Origin: Candidatus Alcyoniella australis | Lineage (GTDB): Bacteria; Lernaellota; Lernaellaia; JAVCCG01; Alcyoniellaceae | Length of the DNA: 53,771 nucleotides | Reading direction: 5' to 3' | NCBI GenBank assembly: GCA_030765605.1 | Contig: JAVCCG010000146.1 | Location: 1-53,771 of the forward strand | Shown: positions 42,732 through 51,000 of the stretch, piece after piece | Layout: each line of letters begins with the position of its first letter | Position numbering within the stretch: the first letter of the stretch is position 1 | The notes under the pieces: model-generated | Database searches by the model: none | Seen by the model: only the letters and a program-made list of their open reading frames with translations | Told to the model about the DNA's origin: nothing | Program-made: the position numbers and the translations under genes

Positions 42732-44597
42732 CTAGGGCTGATAGGGATTGAACAGTTTGGTCAGGCCCATCAGCAGGCTCAGATCGCCCTCGGCCTTGAT
42801 CTTGCCCGCGCCGAACGCGGTCATGCCATCGAGAGTGCCCAATGTCAGACCGATCCAATCGCGTGCGGCGATCATCACCCGGACGTCGACCTCGCCGATC
42901 CCTTCGCTTACTTTGCAGACGCTGTCGATCACGCTGACCGTCCAACTGCCGCCGCCCTCGCCCGTGATCTCGTAGCCCACGCGGCCGTTAAAATCGCCGG
43001 CGCGCTCGGAGTTGAAACGTTGCTCCATCGTGCCGAAGATGTCCGCCACCTCGACCTGTGGCTGCTCGAGCTGGGGCACACCATCCACGGCCCAGCGCTT
43101 AAGATCTTTTTTAAGCACCTTGCCGATCGGATTGCGCGGGAAATCACGTTCGAGGAACTCGACATAGCGCGGCACCTTGAACTCCGCCAGATGCTGGGCG
43201 CACCAATCGCGGATCTCTTCTTCGGAGGCCTGCTTGCCGTCGCGCAGCACTACGAACGCCTTGACCTCCTCGCCCATGTCGGTGTCGGGCACGCCCACGC
43301 AAGCCGCCTCGAGCACCTTGGGATTGGCGGCGATCGCGTTGTCGATCTCTTTGGGGTAGATGTTCTCACCGCCGCGGATCACCATCTCCTTGATCCGATC
43401 GACGATAAAGATGTAGCCGTCTTTATCGCGATAGCCCACATCGCCGGTGTGCAGGCACCCCTCGGCGTCGATCGCCTCGGCGGTTTCCTCGGGGCGGTTG
43501 TAATAGCTGAGCATCACCGCATTGCCGCGGATCAATATCTCGCCGGGCTCACCTACGGGCTGCTCCTTGTTATTCTCGTCGACGATCCGCACCTCCTGGC
43601 CCGAGATCGGCAGGCCGATCGAGCCGACCTTGCGTATACCGTCGCGCGGATTGAGCGTGCTGACGCAAGTCGCCTCGGTCAGGCCGTAGCCCTCGACGAT
43701 CGGAATGCCGAAGGTGCGTTCGAAGTCGTTGAAAGTCTGCACCGGCATCGGCGCCGCGCCGCAGATGCCGAACATCAGCGAGCTGGTATCGAACTTGGCA
43801 CGGTCTGGATCCTTGAGCAGGATCGAGTAGACCGCCGGCACGGCGGAGAAAAAGTTGACCTTGTACTGCTCGACCGTCGGCCAGAAATCTTTGGCCGAGA
43901 ACTTGGTGCGCAGTATAACCGCGTGCCCCTTCTGCATGCTCGAGACGCAGGAGAGCATCGCGTTGACGTGAAACAGCGGCAGGAAAATCATTACCCGGCA
44001 CAGCTCGGGCACATTGAGGATATCCTGCACGCCCTCCAAGTCGGCGATCACGTTACGGTGCGAAAGCAACACACCCTTGGGCTGCCCGGTTGTGCCCGAG
44101 GTGTAGAAGATGTAGGCCGGATCGCTGTCGAGCACCAGCTCGGCAATCCGCTCGGAGGGCGAGTCCTCGATCAGCGACTCGAAGGACACATGGTCCGAGC
44201 GCGTAGGGCCGTCTATTTCGATCACGGTCTGCAGGTGTGGGCAGTGGACGCGAATCTTGTCGAGGGTCTCAAGGTAGTGCGGCCCGATGATCAGCGCGCT
44301 GCCCTTAGAGTCGTTGAGCAGGTAGCGTATCTCCTCGGCCTTCCACCAGCCGTTGATCGGCCCGGCCACCGCGCCCAGATGCTGGATCGCGAAGTAGCTC
44401 AGCAGGGTCTCGGGCGAGTTCTCGACCAGGATATGCACGAAATCGCCCTTGCCGATACCGAGCTTTCGCAGGCCGTGGGCCAGGCGATAAACTTTGTCGG
44501 CGAACTGGGCGTACGACAACTCCTGGCCGTAGAAAAACAGGTATGGTTTGTCAGCGTATTGGGCGGTCTTTTCAGCGAAATAATCGAGCAGGCTCAT
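42732..44597 (-). CDS. acyl-CoA ligase fused to C-terminal SCP2 sterol-carrier domain
   Basis: 621 residues. Residues 1-510 are an AMP-forming ligase: P-loop YTSGTTGQPKG, EGYGLTEATCVSTL, motif YLHTGD-type GCLHTGDVGYRDKDGYIFIVDRIKEMV, and C-terminal Lys in NPIGKVLKKDL. Residues about 520-621 match an SCP2 lipid-binding domain (VGYEITGEGGGSWTVSVIDSVCKV, VMIAARDWIGLTLGTLDG, GKIKAEGDLSLLMGL). This fusion suggests activation of a bulky hydrophobic acid such as a sterol or isoprenoid side chain. The start at 44597 has GGAGG 6 nt upstream. The operon places it between the acyl-CoA dehydrogenases and the thiolases. Confidence 0.88.
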   Translation of the reverse strand: MSLLDYFAEKTAQYADKPYLFFYGQELSYAQFADKVYRLAHGLRKLGIGKGDFVHILVENSPETLLSYFAIQHLGAVAGPINGWWKAEEIRYLLNDSKGSALIIGPHYLETLDKIRVHCPHLQTVIEIDGPTRSDHVSFESLIEDSPSERIAELVLDSDPAYIFYTSGTTGQPKGVLLSHRNVIADLEGVQDILNVPELCRVMIFLPLFHVNAMLSCVSSMQKGHAVILRTKFSAKDFWPTVEQYKVNFFSAVPAVYSILLKDPDRAKFDTSSLMFGICGAAPMPVQTFNDFERTFGIPIVEGYGLTEATCVSTLNPRDGIRKVGSIGLPISGQEVRIVDENNKEQPVGEPGEILIRGNAVMLSYYNRPEETAEAIDAEGCLHTGDVGYRDKDGYIFIVDRIKEMVIRGGENIYPKEIDNAIAANPKVLEAACVGVPDTDMGEEVKAFVVLRDGKQASEEEIRDWCAQHLAEFKVPRYVEFLERDFPRNPIGKVLKKDLKRWAVDGVPQLEQPQVEVADIFGTMEQRFNSERAGDFNGRVGYEITGEGGGSWTVSVIDSVCKVSEGIGEVDVRVMIAARDWIGLTLGTLDGMTAFGAGKIKAEGDLSLLMGLTKLFNPYQP

Positions 44598-44613
44598 GGT
44601 CTTCCTCCGATCT

Positions 44614-45753
44614 TCACTTGAACGGGCGTAGGCATTGGGCGGCGATCTCCATGCGATGCAGCTCATTGGTTCCGCCGCTGATCTCACCGGGTTTGGCATC
44701 GCGGTACAGTCGTTCGACAACAGACGTAGTCAGGCAGCCGTATCCGCCGTGGACCTGCACCGCCCAAGAGCCGACCTTGGAGGCGGCCTCGCTACAGAAA
44801 ACCTTGGCGCATCCGGCCACGGTAGTTGCGTCGGGGGCGTTGCTGTCGATCAACCATGCGGCGTTGCGCGTGATCAGCCCTCCGGCGTCGATCAGCATTT
44901 TCATGTCCGAGAGCTTGAAGCCCACCTCTTGGAAACGGTGGATCGGCTTGCCGAACGCCTTGCGTTCGCGCGAGTAGGTCACCGCCGCCTCGAAGCCCGC
45001 GCGGCACAGCCCGACCGCAGTAGCAGCGCGGAGCGCCAGTGCCGGCAGCAGCAGCTCATCGCGCTGAGACATCCCACTGTCGGGCTCGCCCAAGAGCACA
45101 GCCTCGCAGCCGTCTAGCCGGAGCTCGCACATTAACGCCCCTCGGCAGCCCAGCATGTCTAAAGTAGGTCCGGCCTTGAGTCCCGGCACCCCGCTCTCGA
45201 CTAAAAACATGCCGAATTGCTCGTCGCCGGTTTTAGCCAGCACCAGCGCGACATCGGCCAGCGGGCCGTTGGTGACCATTGTCTTCACGCCGCGCAGGTT
45301 CCAGCTTTGGCCCTCGAGAGTTGCCCGGGTCTCAATCGCGGCGACATCCGAGCCGCAGCCGGGCTCGGTCACGGCAAAGGCGCCGATCAGCTTGCCTTGG
45401 CGTAGGCCGGGTAGCAGCCGCTGCTTGGCGTCGTCCGCGGCAAAGCGCCCGATGCCCTTGGCGCAGAGAATTGTGGCCAGGGCGCTGCTCGCCGTGGATT
45501 GGCAGGCCTGGCCCAGCAGCTCGGTATAAACCACTATCTCGGTCAGCGGCGCACCGCCGCCGTCCGGCGCAGGGATCTGCATCTCGAAATAGCCGAACTC
45601 GCCTAGGGCGGCGACGTTTTCGCGCAACAGTCGTTCGCGCTCGCTCTGGGAGCCCTTGTCCAGGCCATCGGCATTGGGTGCGATGCGCTCGGCACAGAAC
45701 TTCTCGAATTTGCCAAAAGCGGCCTTCTGGTCGTCGGTATAGTCGTAATTCAT
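44614..45753 (-). CDS. acyl-CoA dehydrogenase
   Basis: 379 residues, flavoprotein fold of the family: GAFAVTEPGCGSDVAAIETRA (FAD/substrate region), MVTNGPLADVALV, FGKPIHRFQEVGFKLSDM, and C-terminal VQVHGGYGCLTTSVVERLYRDA. Near the C-terminus the usual YEGT is SGGT, so the catalytic Glu of the MCAD class is absent here. Its ATG overlaps the stop of the next dehydrogenase (TGATG). Paired unequal dehydrogenases form heterotetramers in steroid pathways, which suits this pair (inference). Confidence 0.88.
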   Translation of the reverse strand: MNYDYTDDQKAAFGKFEKFCAERIAPNADGLDKGSQSERERLLRENVAALGEFGYFEMQIPAPDGGGAPLTEIVVYTELLGQACQSTASSALATILCAKGIGRFAADDAKQRLLPGLRQGKLIGAFAVTEPGCGSDVAAIETRATLEGQSWNLRGVKTMVTNGPLADVALVLAKTGDEQFGMFLVESGVPGLKAGPTLDMLGCRGALMCELRLDGCEAVLLGEPDSGMSQRDELLLPALALRAATAVGLCRAGFEAAVTYSRERKAFGKPIHRFQEVGFKLSDMKMLIDAGGLITRNAAWLIDSNAPDATTVAGCAKVFCSEAASKVGSWAVQVHGGYGCLTTSVVERLYRDAKPGEISGGTNELHRMEIAAQCLRPFK

Positions 45754-46907
45754 CAGCGCTCTCCCTGGACGAAGCGCGAGATGATCATCCGCTGGACCTC
45801 GCTGGTGCCGCCGCCGATCGAGGTCAGCTTGGCGTCGCGGAAGTAGCGTTCGACCGGGTACTCGTGCATTAATCCGTACCCACCGAAGATCTGCACCGCG
45901 TCTGACGCCGCGAGCATCGATTGCTCTCCCATGTAGAGCTTGGACACGGCTGCGTCGAGATGGTTCATCGGACGGCCCTGATCCTTATTCCAGGCCACGC
46001 GATAGACCAGCAGCTTGCCGACTTCGTAGAAAATCCGCAGGTCGGCCAGTTTGTGCTGCACCGCCTGAAACTGGGCGATGGGACGGCCGAACTGTTTACG
46101 TTCACAGGCGTACTGCGCGGCCAGGTCGAGAATCCGCCGCGTGCCGCCGATTCCCGGCGCGAGCAGCGCTGAGCGGTCCCACTCCAGCGCGCCCAGGGCC
46201 ACGAGAAATCCGGCGCCGATCTGTCCCAGCACGTTCTCCTCGGGCACCAGCGCGTCCTCGAAAATCAGCTCCGATGTCGTGCTGGCGCGCACGCCGAGCT
46301 TGTGCAGCACCTTGCCCACCTTGAATCCCGGCGTATCCTTCTCCACGAAAAAGGCGGTGATCCCCATCGGCCCGGCGTCTTTGTCAGTCACGGCGAAGAC
46401 CACCACAACGTCGGCCAGCGGGCCGTTTGTGATGAACATCTTGGTGCCGTTGAGCACCCAGCCCCCGTCGCGCTTCTCGGCGCGGGTACGAATCGAGACC
46501 GCGTCCGACCCGGCATCGGGCTCGGTCAGGCCCATGGCGCCGATCCACTCGCCGGTGGCCAACTTGGGCAGGTAGCGCTGCTTCTGCTCCTCGGTGCCGT
46601 GCTTCATAATCGTGTCGCCGCACAGAAAAGAGTGTGCGCCGTAGGCCAGCATCAGGCCGCCGTCCGCACCCCCCTCGGCCAGCGCCTCACCGGCCAGGCA
46701 AGCGGTGACCACGTCGGCGTTCGAACCGCCGTATTCCTCGGGAAAATGCAGACCGAGAATGCCGAACTCTCCGAGCTTGCGCCAGGCCTCGGCGCACCAC
46801 TCGCTCTTGAGGTCCGATTCCTCGGCCAGCGGTTCGATCTCTTTGGATGCGAACTTGAGCACCTGCTCGCGGAAGGCGAGCTGTTCAGGGGTAAACGAAA
46901 ACTCCAT
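45753..46907 (-). CDS. acyl-CoA dehydrogenase
   Basis: 384 residues. Typical motifs: MGLTEPDAGSDAVSIRTRA, MFITNGPLADVVVVFAVTD, FGRPIAQFQAVQHKLADL and FGGYGLMHEYPVERYFRDAKL. The C-terminal position is IGGGTSEVQR, without MCAD-type Glu; the helix with the IVD-type base reads LEWDR, with Asp before Arg (alignment by eye). The start is ATG 46907 with GGAGG 5 nt upstream rather than the GTG 6 nt further. It lies 66 nt after the PHP gene, in the same operon, and is coupled to the second dehydrogenase. Confidence 0.88.
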   Translation of the reverse strand: MEFSFTPEQLAFREQVLKFASKEIEPLAEESDLKSEWCAEAWRKLGEFGILGLHFPEEYGGSNADVVTACLAGEALAEGGADGGLMLAYGAHSFLCGDTIMKHGTEEQKQRYLPKLATGEWIGAMGLTEPDAGSDAVSIRTRAEKRDGGWVLNGTKMFITNGPLADVVVVFAVTDKDAGPMGITAFFVEKDTPGFKVGKVLHKLGVRASTTSELIFEDALVPEENVLGQIGAGFLVALGALEWDRSALLAPGIGGTRRILDLAAQYACERKQFGRPIAQFQAVQHKLADLRIFYEVGKLLVYRVAWNKDQGRPMNHLDAAVSKLYMGEQSMLAASDAVQIFGGYGLMHEYPVERYFRDAKLTSIGGGTSEVQRMIISRFVQGER

Positions 46908-46973
46908 CGACACCTCCGTTAACGAATGCGCTGTTGGTACTGCACCGCATCTGCGCGGGCAGTCGCGCCGCCA

Positions 46974-47525
46974 TCAACTGAAACAAGGCTTGGCTTCCCC
47001 TCGTTTGATCGCGCGGATTATCTCGTCGCGATCACGCACGCAGTCGATCTCGACCCAGGCCCTGCCGCAGCCGAACGAGGTGTGGCTGTCGTCTGAGGCG
47101 ACCTTGGGGTAGGGGATTTCGGAGGTGTCGTATTCCGGGGTGTAGAACCCCTTGGCCGAGACCTCGACTGCGTCGAGTGGATACTTGTGCGACACCGCCT
47201 CGATGATCTCGATCAACTGCTTGAGGCTGTAGTCGTACTCTCCCGGGTGATTGAAGATGTGCAGCTGCTCGTGCTCGCCGAAGATCTGCGAGACGTGAAC
47301 ATAGCCGCGCTCGAAAATCGTCAGTTCGATCCCGGCGAACACCAGCAGGCCGTTGTTCGAGGTTGGGACGTTCTCGCGCCAGTCGGGCCGCAGCAGATAA
47401 TCGTGGTCAGTGATCGCCAGGAAGTCGAACCCCAGTTCGGTGTAGCGCTTAACGACCTGCTCGGGGCTGAGCTCTCCGTCGGACAGTGTGCTGTGGTTGT
47501 GTAGCGCTCCGCGCAGCCGGGGCAT
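46974..47525 (-). CDS. PHP-domain phosphoesterase
   Basis: 183 residues. PHP metal motifs: LHNHSTLSDGELS at the N-terminus, ITDHDYLL, the acidic/His positions in FAGIELTIF and HIFNHPGEYDY, and C-terminal VASDDSHTSFGCG. PHP proteins are metal-dependent phosphoesterases or nucleases; this short single-domain form is not one of the polymerase-linked types. ATG is 1 nt after the TetR stop (TGAGATG), so it is co-translated with the regulator. Its role in the acyl-CoA operon is unclear. Confidence 0.82.
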   Translation of the reverse strand: MPRLRGALHNHSTLSDGELSPEQVVKRYTELGFDFLAITDHDYLLRPDWRENVPTSNNGLLVFAGIELTIFERGYVHVSQIFGEHEQLHIFNHPGEYDYSLKQLIEIIEAVSHKYPLDAVEVSAKGFYTPEYDTSEIPYPKVASDDSHTSFGCGRAWVEIDCVRDRDEIIRAIKRGEAKPCFS

Positions 47526-47526
47526 C

Positions 47527-48180
47527 TCAGCCTTCCTTGGGCAATGCGCTGCCCAGGCCATCGAGGATGAAGGCCAACGCCTCCTGCTCGACCTTGCGCA
47601 AATCCTTGGAGCCGATCTGCCAAATATAGTAGTGGTAGGCCATGCGCTCGAGCATTCCCAGAATGCTCACCGCGACCACCTCGGCCTGGCGCCGCGCGCG
47701 GCGCCCGCCGCTGCCGCTGACCCGCAGCAGCGCGTTGGCGATGTCGTGGATCAGCAGCTCGAATACGCGCATGCGCTGCTGTTCGATCTCCGGGCTGAGC
47801 CCCACGGATTCGCGCAGCACCAAAATCAGCATCTCGCGCCGGTCGTTGCAGAACTCGCGAAAGAACGCCCGGCCGCTACGCTCGAAGCTGTCCAGCGGCC
47901 CGCGGCCGCGGGCGAAGGCCCGGCCGAGGATCTGGCGCAGCCGAGCGATGGCGTCGTCGAGCAGCGCCAGCAGCAGCTCGTCCTTGTTCTCGAAGTACAG
48001 ATAGAAGGTGCCGACCGAAATCCCCGCGGACTCGGCGATGTCGGCGATGGCCGCTCCGGAGACCCCACGCTCGGCAAAGAGCACCAGCGCGGCGTCCATG
48101 ATCTGTCCACGGCGCTGGTCCTTGAGCCTGCGGAACTTGACGTTTCCGCGGTTGTCACGCTTTTCGGCAACGTTTGACAT
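47527..48180 (-). CDS. TetR-family transcriptional regulator
   Basis: 217 residues. The N-terminal helix-turn-helix is RRGQIMDAALVLFAERGVSG ... IADIAESAGISVGTFYLYFENKDELL, a standard TetR domain; the remaining helices form a ligand pocket. It is the first gene of the acyl-CoA operon, in the same direction, so it probably autoregulates the operon in response to an acyl-CoA-type ligand (inference). No Shine-Dalgarno precedes the ATG, which lies 12 nt after a -10-like TAAATT. Confidence 0.88.
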   Translation of the reverse strand: MSNVAEKRDNRGNVKFRRLKDQRRGQIMDAALVLFAERGVSGAAIADIAESAGISVGTFYLYFENKDELLLALLDDAIARLRQILGRAFARGRGPLDSFERSGRAFFREFCNDRREMLILVLRESVGLSPEIEQQRMRVFELLIHDIANALLRVSGSGGRRARRQAEVVAVSILGMLERMAYHYYIWQIGSKDLRKVEQEALAFILDGLGSALPKEG

Positions 48181-48191
48181 AAATGAAAGTG

Positions 48192-48221
48192 AATTTAGCT
48201 TCAGTTATTTCCGGCAGACAA
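48192..48221 (-). promoter_or_regulatory. promoter and possible operator of the TetR operon
   Basis: Minus strand: TTGTCT, an 18-nt spacer, TAAATT. The leader would be only about 5 nt. An inverted repeat TAAAT-N8-ATTTA (48180-48197) overlaps the -10 and ATG and may be the autoregulatory operator (short arms, so weak). Confidence 0.4.
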
Positions 48222-48274
48222 TTTTCTACACCGAACGCCGATCGCAGTCAAGGCCGGTCCGCAAGCCGCCGAAA

Positions 48275-49125
48275 TTATTGCGAGGGGATTCGCTCGATCC
48301 GTCCGGCGATCAGCCGTTGGCCCTCGGGGTTGGGGTGGATGTGATCGGCGAAGTAGCGGCTGCTGACGATCCCGTTCCCATCGCGGCAATCGTTTGCGCG
48401 AAAGATCTGCTCCAGGTCGAGCAGCGGCGCGTCGAATTCGACGGCCAGTTCGCGCAACAGACTGTTCATCTGCGAGGTGGTTCGCCCCAGGTAGGGTTCG
48501 CAGTCGATCGCCGCCTGATAGTGCCGCGTCGCCGCGCGACAGTCGCCCAGCGCCTCGTAGGCCCAGGCCGTTACGTAATGCGCTTGCAGGTTGATCGGCT
48601 GCTCGGCAATCGAAGCTTTCAACAACCCGATCGCCCGTTGCGGCTCGCCTGCCTCCAACGCCGCGACCCCCTGCTCGTAGAACGACTCGGCGCGCATGGA
48701 ATCCAGGGCGGATCTGTAGTTCGTCTCGGCATGCAGTTGAGTGGGCACGCTGAACAGCACCAGGTCGGCGTTGTTGGCCCGGCACAGCGAATCGATGGCG
48801 CGCAGGTTGCGCTCAAACGAGTCGAGGGAAAGCACGCCGTTGCGCCGGGGGATCGAATCACAGATCAGTTCCGAGGAGAGCATCCAGTTGCGCAGCACAG
48901 TGATGAAGTATGAGCGATAGAGCGAGCGTTTGAATTGCAGCAGCAGATTGTCGGCGTGCACCTGGGACGGCGAGTCGAACTCGCCGTACATCTCGTTGTT
49001 GCCCAGATAGACACCACGTCGGGCTGCAGCTTGATCAGCGTGCCCTCAACGCCTGGTAGCTGTTGTAGCCCGGCACCGTAGCGTTAACCACCTGTACGCC
49101 GTCAATGCCGAGGCGCTCGCGCGTT
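48275..49125 (-). pseudogene. decayed SGNH/GDSL hydrolase with internal TPR-like segment
   Basis: The 238-codon frame from 48991 begins inside the fold (its natural N-terminal neighbour is YLGNNE) and ends with DHIHPNPEGQRLIA, the block V Asp-His. Upstream the homology continues in other frames: VEGTLIKLQPDVV joins after a shift near 49011-49016, and GVQVVNATVPGYNSYQAL after a second shift near 49044-49050. The GDS block is missing; homology stops at about 49125, against the stop of the dihaem gene. So two frameshifts plus 5' loss. A sequencing error could explain the shifts but not the missing N-terminus. Confidence 0.65.
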
Positions 49126-49422
49126 TTACTGTGCCGCGTGGCACTCCAGGCACTTGTCTGGAATGGTCTCACTGTTATAGGCGCCGTCGTGTGCGCCGCT
49201 GTGACAGGTCACGCAGTTCGAGGCCGGGTCATGCCCGACGGGCAGAGGCGTGGCATCGTCGTCGTCATCATCATCAACAGTATCATCATCGTCGTCGTCG
49301 ACGACGTCGTCGTCATCATCACCGTCGTCATCGTCGTCACCGCTGTTGCAGGCCACGGAGCCCAGCACCAGCCCGAAGGACAGCAGAAGCGCCAACAAGA
49401 TCCATAAAAAGTCTTTACGCAT
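49126..49422 (-). CDS. Asp-tethered dihaem c-type cytochrome lipoprotein
   Basis: 98 residues. Signal peptide MRKDFLWILLALLLSFG; Cys25 is the probable lipidation site (GSVACN). Residues 29-57 are nearly pure Asp with Gly, Val and Thr breaks. Two haem sites close the chain: CVTCH (70-74) and CLECH (91-95). AAGGGGG lies 8 nt before the ATG. It is 30 nt below the GMC gene in the same direction, so it is a likely electron acceptor of the GMC/Tat module. Its stop abuts an SGNH remnant. Confidence 0.8.
   Translation of the reverse strand: MRKDFLWILLALLLSFGLVLGSVACNSGDDDDDGDDDDDVVDDDDDDTVDDDDDDDATPLPVGHDPASNCVTCHSGAHDGAYNSETIPDKCLECHAAQ
49255..49341 (-). repeat. GAC/GAT tract coding the Asp tether of the dihaem lipoprotein
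   Basis: Trinucleotide tract, on the plus strand mostly GTC and ATC, interrupted by GTA, AAC and ACC codons. It encodes residues 29-57. It is a protein-coding repeat, not an array with spacers. Confidence 0.8.
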
Positions 49423-49452
49423 CGCTAGCCCCCTTTATCGTGTGAGATAGGT

Positions 49453-51000
49453 TTATTGCTTTTTCTCCGGCGGATTCATCCGGCTCGGTCGGCCCAACAT
49501 ACCATCGGCCACCTTGTAGGCCAACGCGTAGATGATGAACGCGCAGTTGGCCAACAGGGGCGCGGGGAACAGGCTGCCGTCCGCAATCCAGAGGTTGTCC
49601 ATGTCGTGGACCTTGCCGTCGAGGTCAGTCACCGCCTGCGTGGGATCGGTCCCCATGCGGCAGGTGCCGACCTTGTGCACTACGTCGATGCCGCCGGCGA
49701 AGGTGTACTCGTCGATCACCCCGGCCTTGCGCAGGAACGAGCGTGAGTGCTCACAAGAGGTCTCGACCCATTGGCGCTCCTGGGCGTTGGGCTCGAACTG
49801 CACCACGGGCAGCGGATCGCCGTAGCGGTTGGTCTTGGACGGGTGGGGCAGCACGAAATTCTCGGTGAAGCCGTTGTCGTAGGAGCGGCACAGCGGGGCC
49901 GAGCAGGCGATGCGCGGGAAGTAGCGCATCAACCGTTTGAACTTCAGACCCAGCAAGTCGATCAGGTCGGCGGTCTCCATCACCTCGACCATGCCGCCCA
50001 TGTAGGTCGGCGGCGAGGCCATGTTGTATTCCATCAGGAAGCCGTTGTCGTAATTCTTGTAGTTGTCGTTGAGTTCGACCACCTGGCCCTGATATGTGCG
50101 CACGTCCTCGCGCTGCAGCACGCCGTAGGTGGCGCGGAAAAAATGTCCGCGCAGGTTCCGGCCGACCTGGCCCGAGGAGTTGGCCAACGCCTCGCCGTTC
50201 TTACCCGACCAGTGCAGCAGCATCGGGGTGATCATCGAGCCCGAGGCGAGCACAAAGCGCTCGGCGTAAATCGTGTGCTCCTCAACATGCTCGCCCATAC
50301 CCATCGCGTTGCCGCCGGTGCGCTTGAGATAGGTGATGCTCTCGATCTTGGTCCCCGCGGCGTTGGTGTTCAGCCGCGTGACCCAGCAGTTGTCGCGCAC
50401 CTCGGCGCCGAACCACTTGGCCTTGGGCAGGGTGATAGTCAGCGCGTTGGCCTTGGCGTTGTAGCGGCAGCCCAAGATGCAGCAGCGGCAGCGGCGACAG
50501 CGGTCGTGGTACACGCCGTATTCGAACCACGGCTCGCGATTAAAAGCCGACTGGATCGGCACCAGCTCGCCGCCCGAGACCTCGTTGAACAGCTTGGCGT
50601 AGTGGCTCATCTCGTCGACCGGCCAGCGGTAGACGTGGAAGCGTTCTTTAACTAGGTCGATGTATGGCAGAAATTCGTGGTGGCTGAACGGCCACTGGGA
50701 ATAGTCGCGCGGGGTCGACTCCTCGAGCACGCCGCCGTAAGTCGTAGTGCCTCCGCCTGCGCATTCGCCCATGTCCGTGCGCCAGCGCCGACCGGCGAAC
50801 TCCTCGTGCCAAAACAGGTTGATCGTCGGCAGGAACTGTTGGCTGTCGGCGAAGTGGTCGGGCGAGCCAAAGGTAATATCCAGGTCGTCGCCGGCCTCGA
50901 GGAATACGACCTTAGCCCCGGCCTCGGCCAGCTCGCCGCCAAGGGTAGCGCCTCCGGCGCCAGCTCCGACGATTACGACGTCAGCTGTATCAATCGCCAT
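49453..51000 (-). CDS. GMC-family FAD oxidoreductase with CxxCxxCxxxC motif
   Basis: 515 residues. FAD motif VVIVGAGAGGATLGGELA, GGGTTTYGGV, and C-terminal VHKVGTCRMGTDPTQAV with DGSLFPAPLLANCAF. Between them HDRCRRCRCCILGCRYNAK has Cys168, 171, 174 and 178 in ferredoxin-like spacing plus Cys173. It has no signal peptide, but the next upstream gene encodes a Tat-exported small subunit, so export as a complex is likely. It resembles the large subunit of gluconate/fructose-type dehydrogenases; the substrate is unknown. The start at 51000 overlaps the small-subunit gene by 11 nt. Confidence 0.88.
   Translation of the reverse strand: MAIDTADVVIVGAGAGGATLGGELAEAGAKVVFLEAGDDLDITFGSPDHFADSQQFLPTINLFWHEEFAGRRWRTDMGECAGGGTTTYGGVLEESTPRDYSQWPFSHHEFLPYIDLVKERFHVYRWPVDEMSHYAKLFNEVSGGELVPIQSAFNREPWFEYGVYHDRCRRCRCCILGCRYNAKANALTITLPKAKWFGAEVRDNCWVTRLNTNAAGTKIESITYLKRTGGNAMGMGEHVEEHTIYAERFVLASGSMITPMLLHWSGKNGEALANSSGQVGRNLRGHFFRATYGVLQREDVRTYQGQVVELNDNYKNYDNGFLMEYNMASPPTYMGGMVEVMETADLIDLLGLKFKRLMRYFPRIACSAPLCRSYDNGFTENFVLPHPSKTNRYGDPLPVVQFEPNAQERQWVETSCEHSRSFLRKAGVIDEYTFAGGIDVVHKVGTCRMGTDPTQAVTDLDGKVHDMDNLWIADGSLFPAPLLANCAFIIYALAYKVADGMLGRPSRMNPPEKKQ

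Noticed and set aside
42702-44621. 639-codon open frame on the plus strand opposite the acyl-CoA ligase
   Set aside because: Long antisense frames are expected in GC-rich genes; no ribosome site or family motif, and the ligase on the minus strand has all its motifs.
49255-49341. Repetitive GTC/ATC tract that looks like a tandem or CRISPR-like repeat
   Set aside because: It is the codon run for the Asp tether of a lipoprotein; no unique spacers of constant length.
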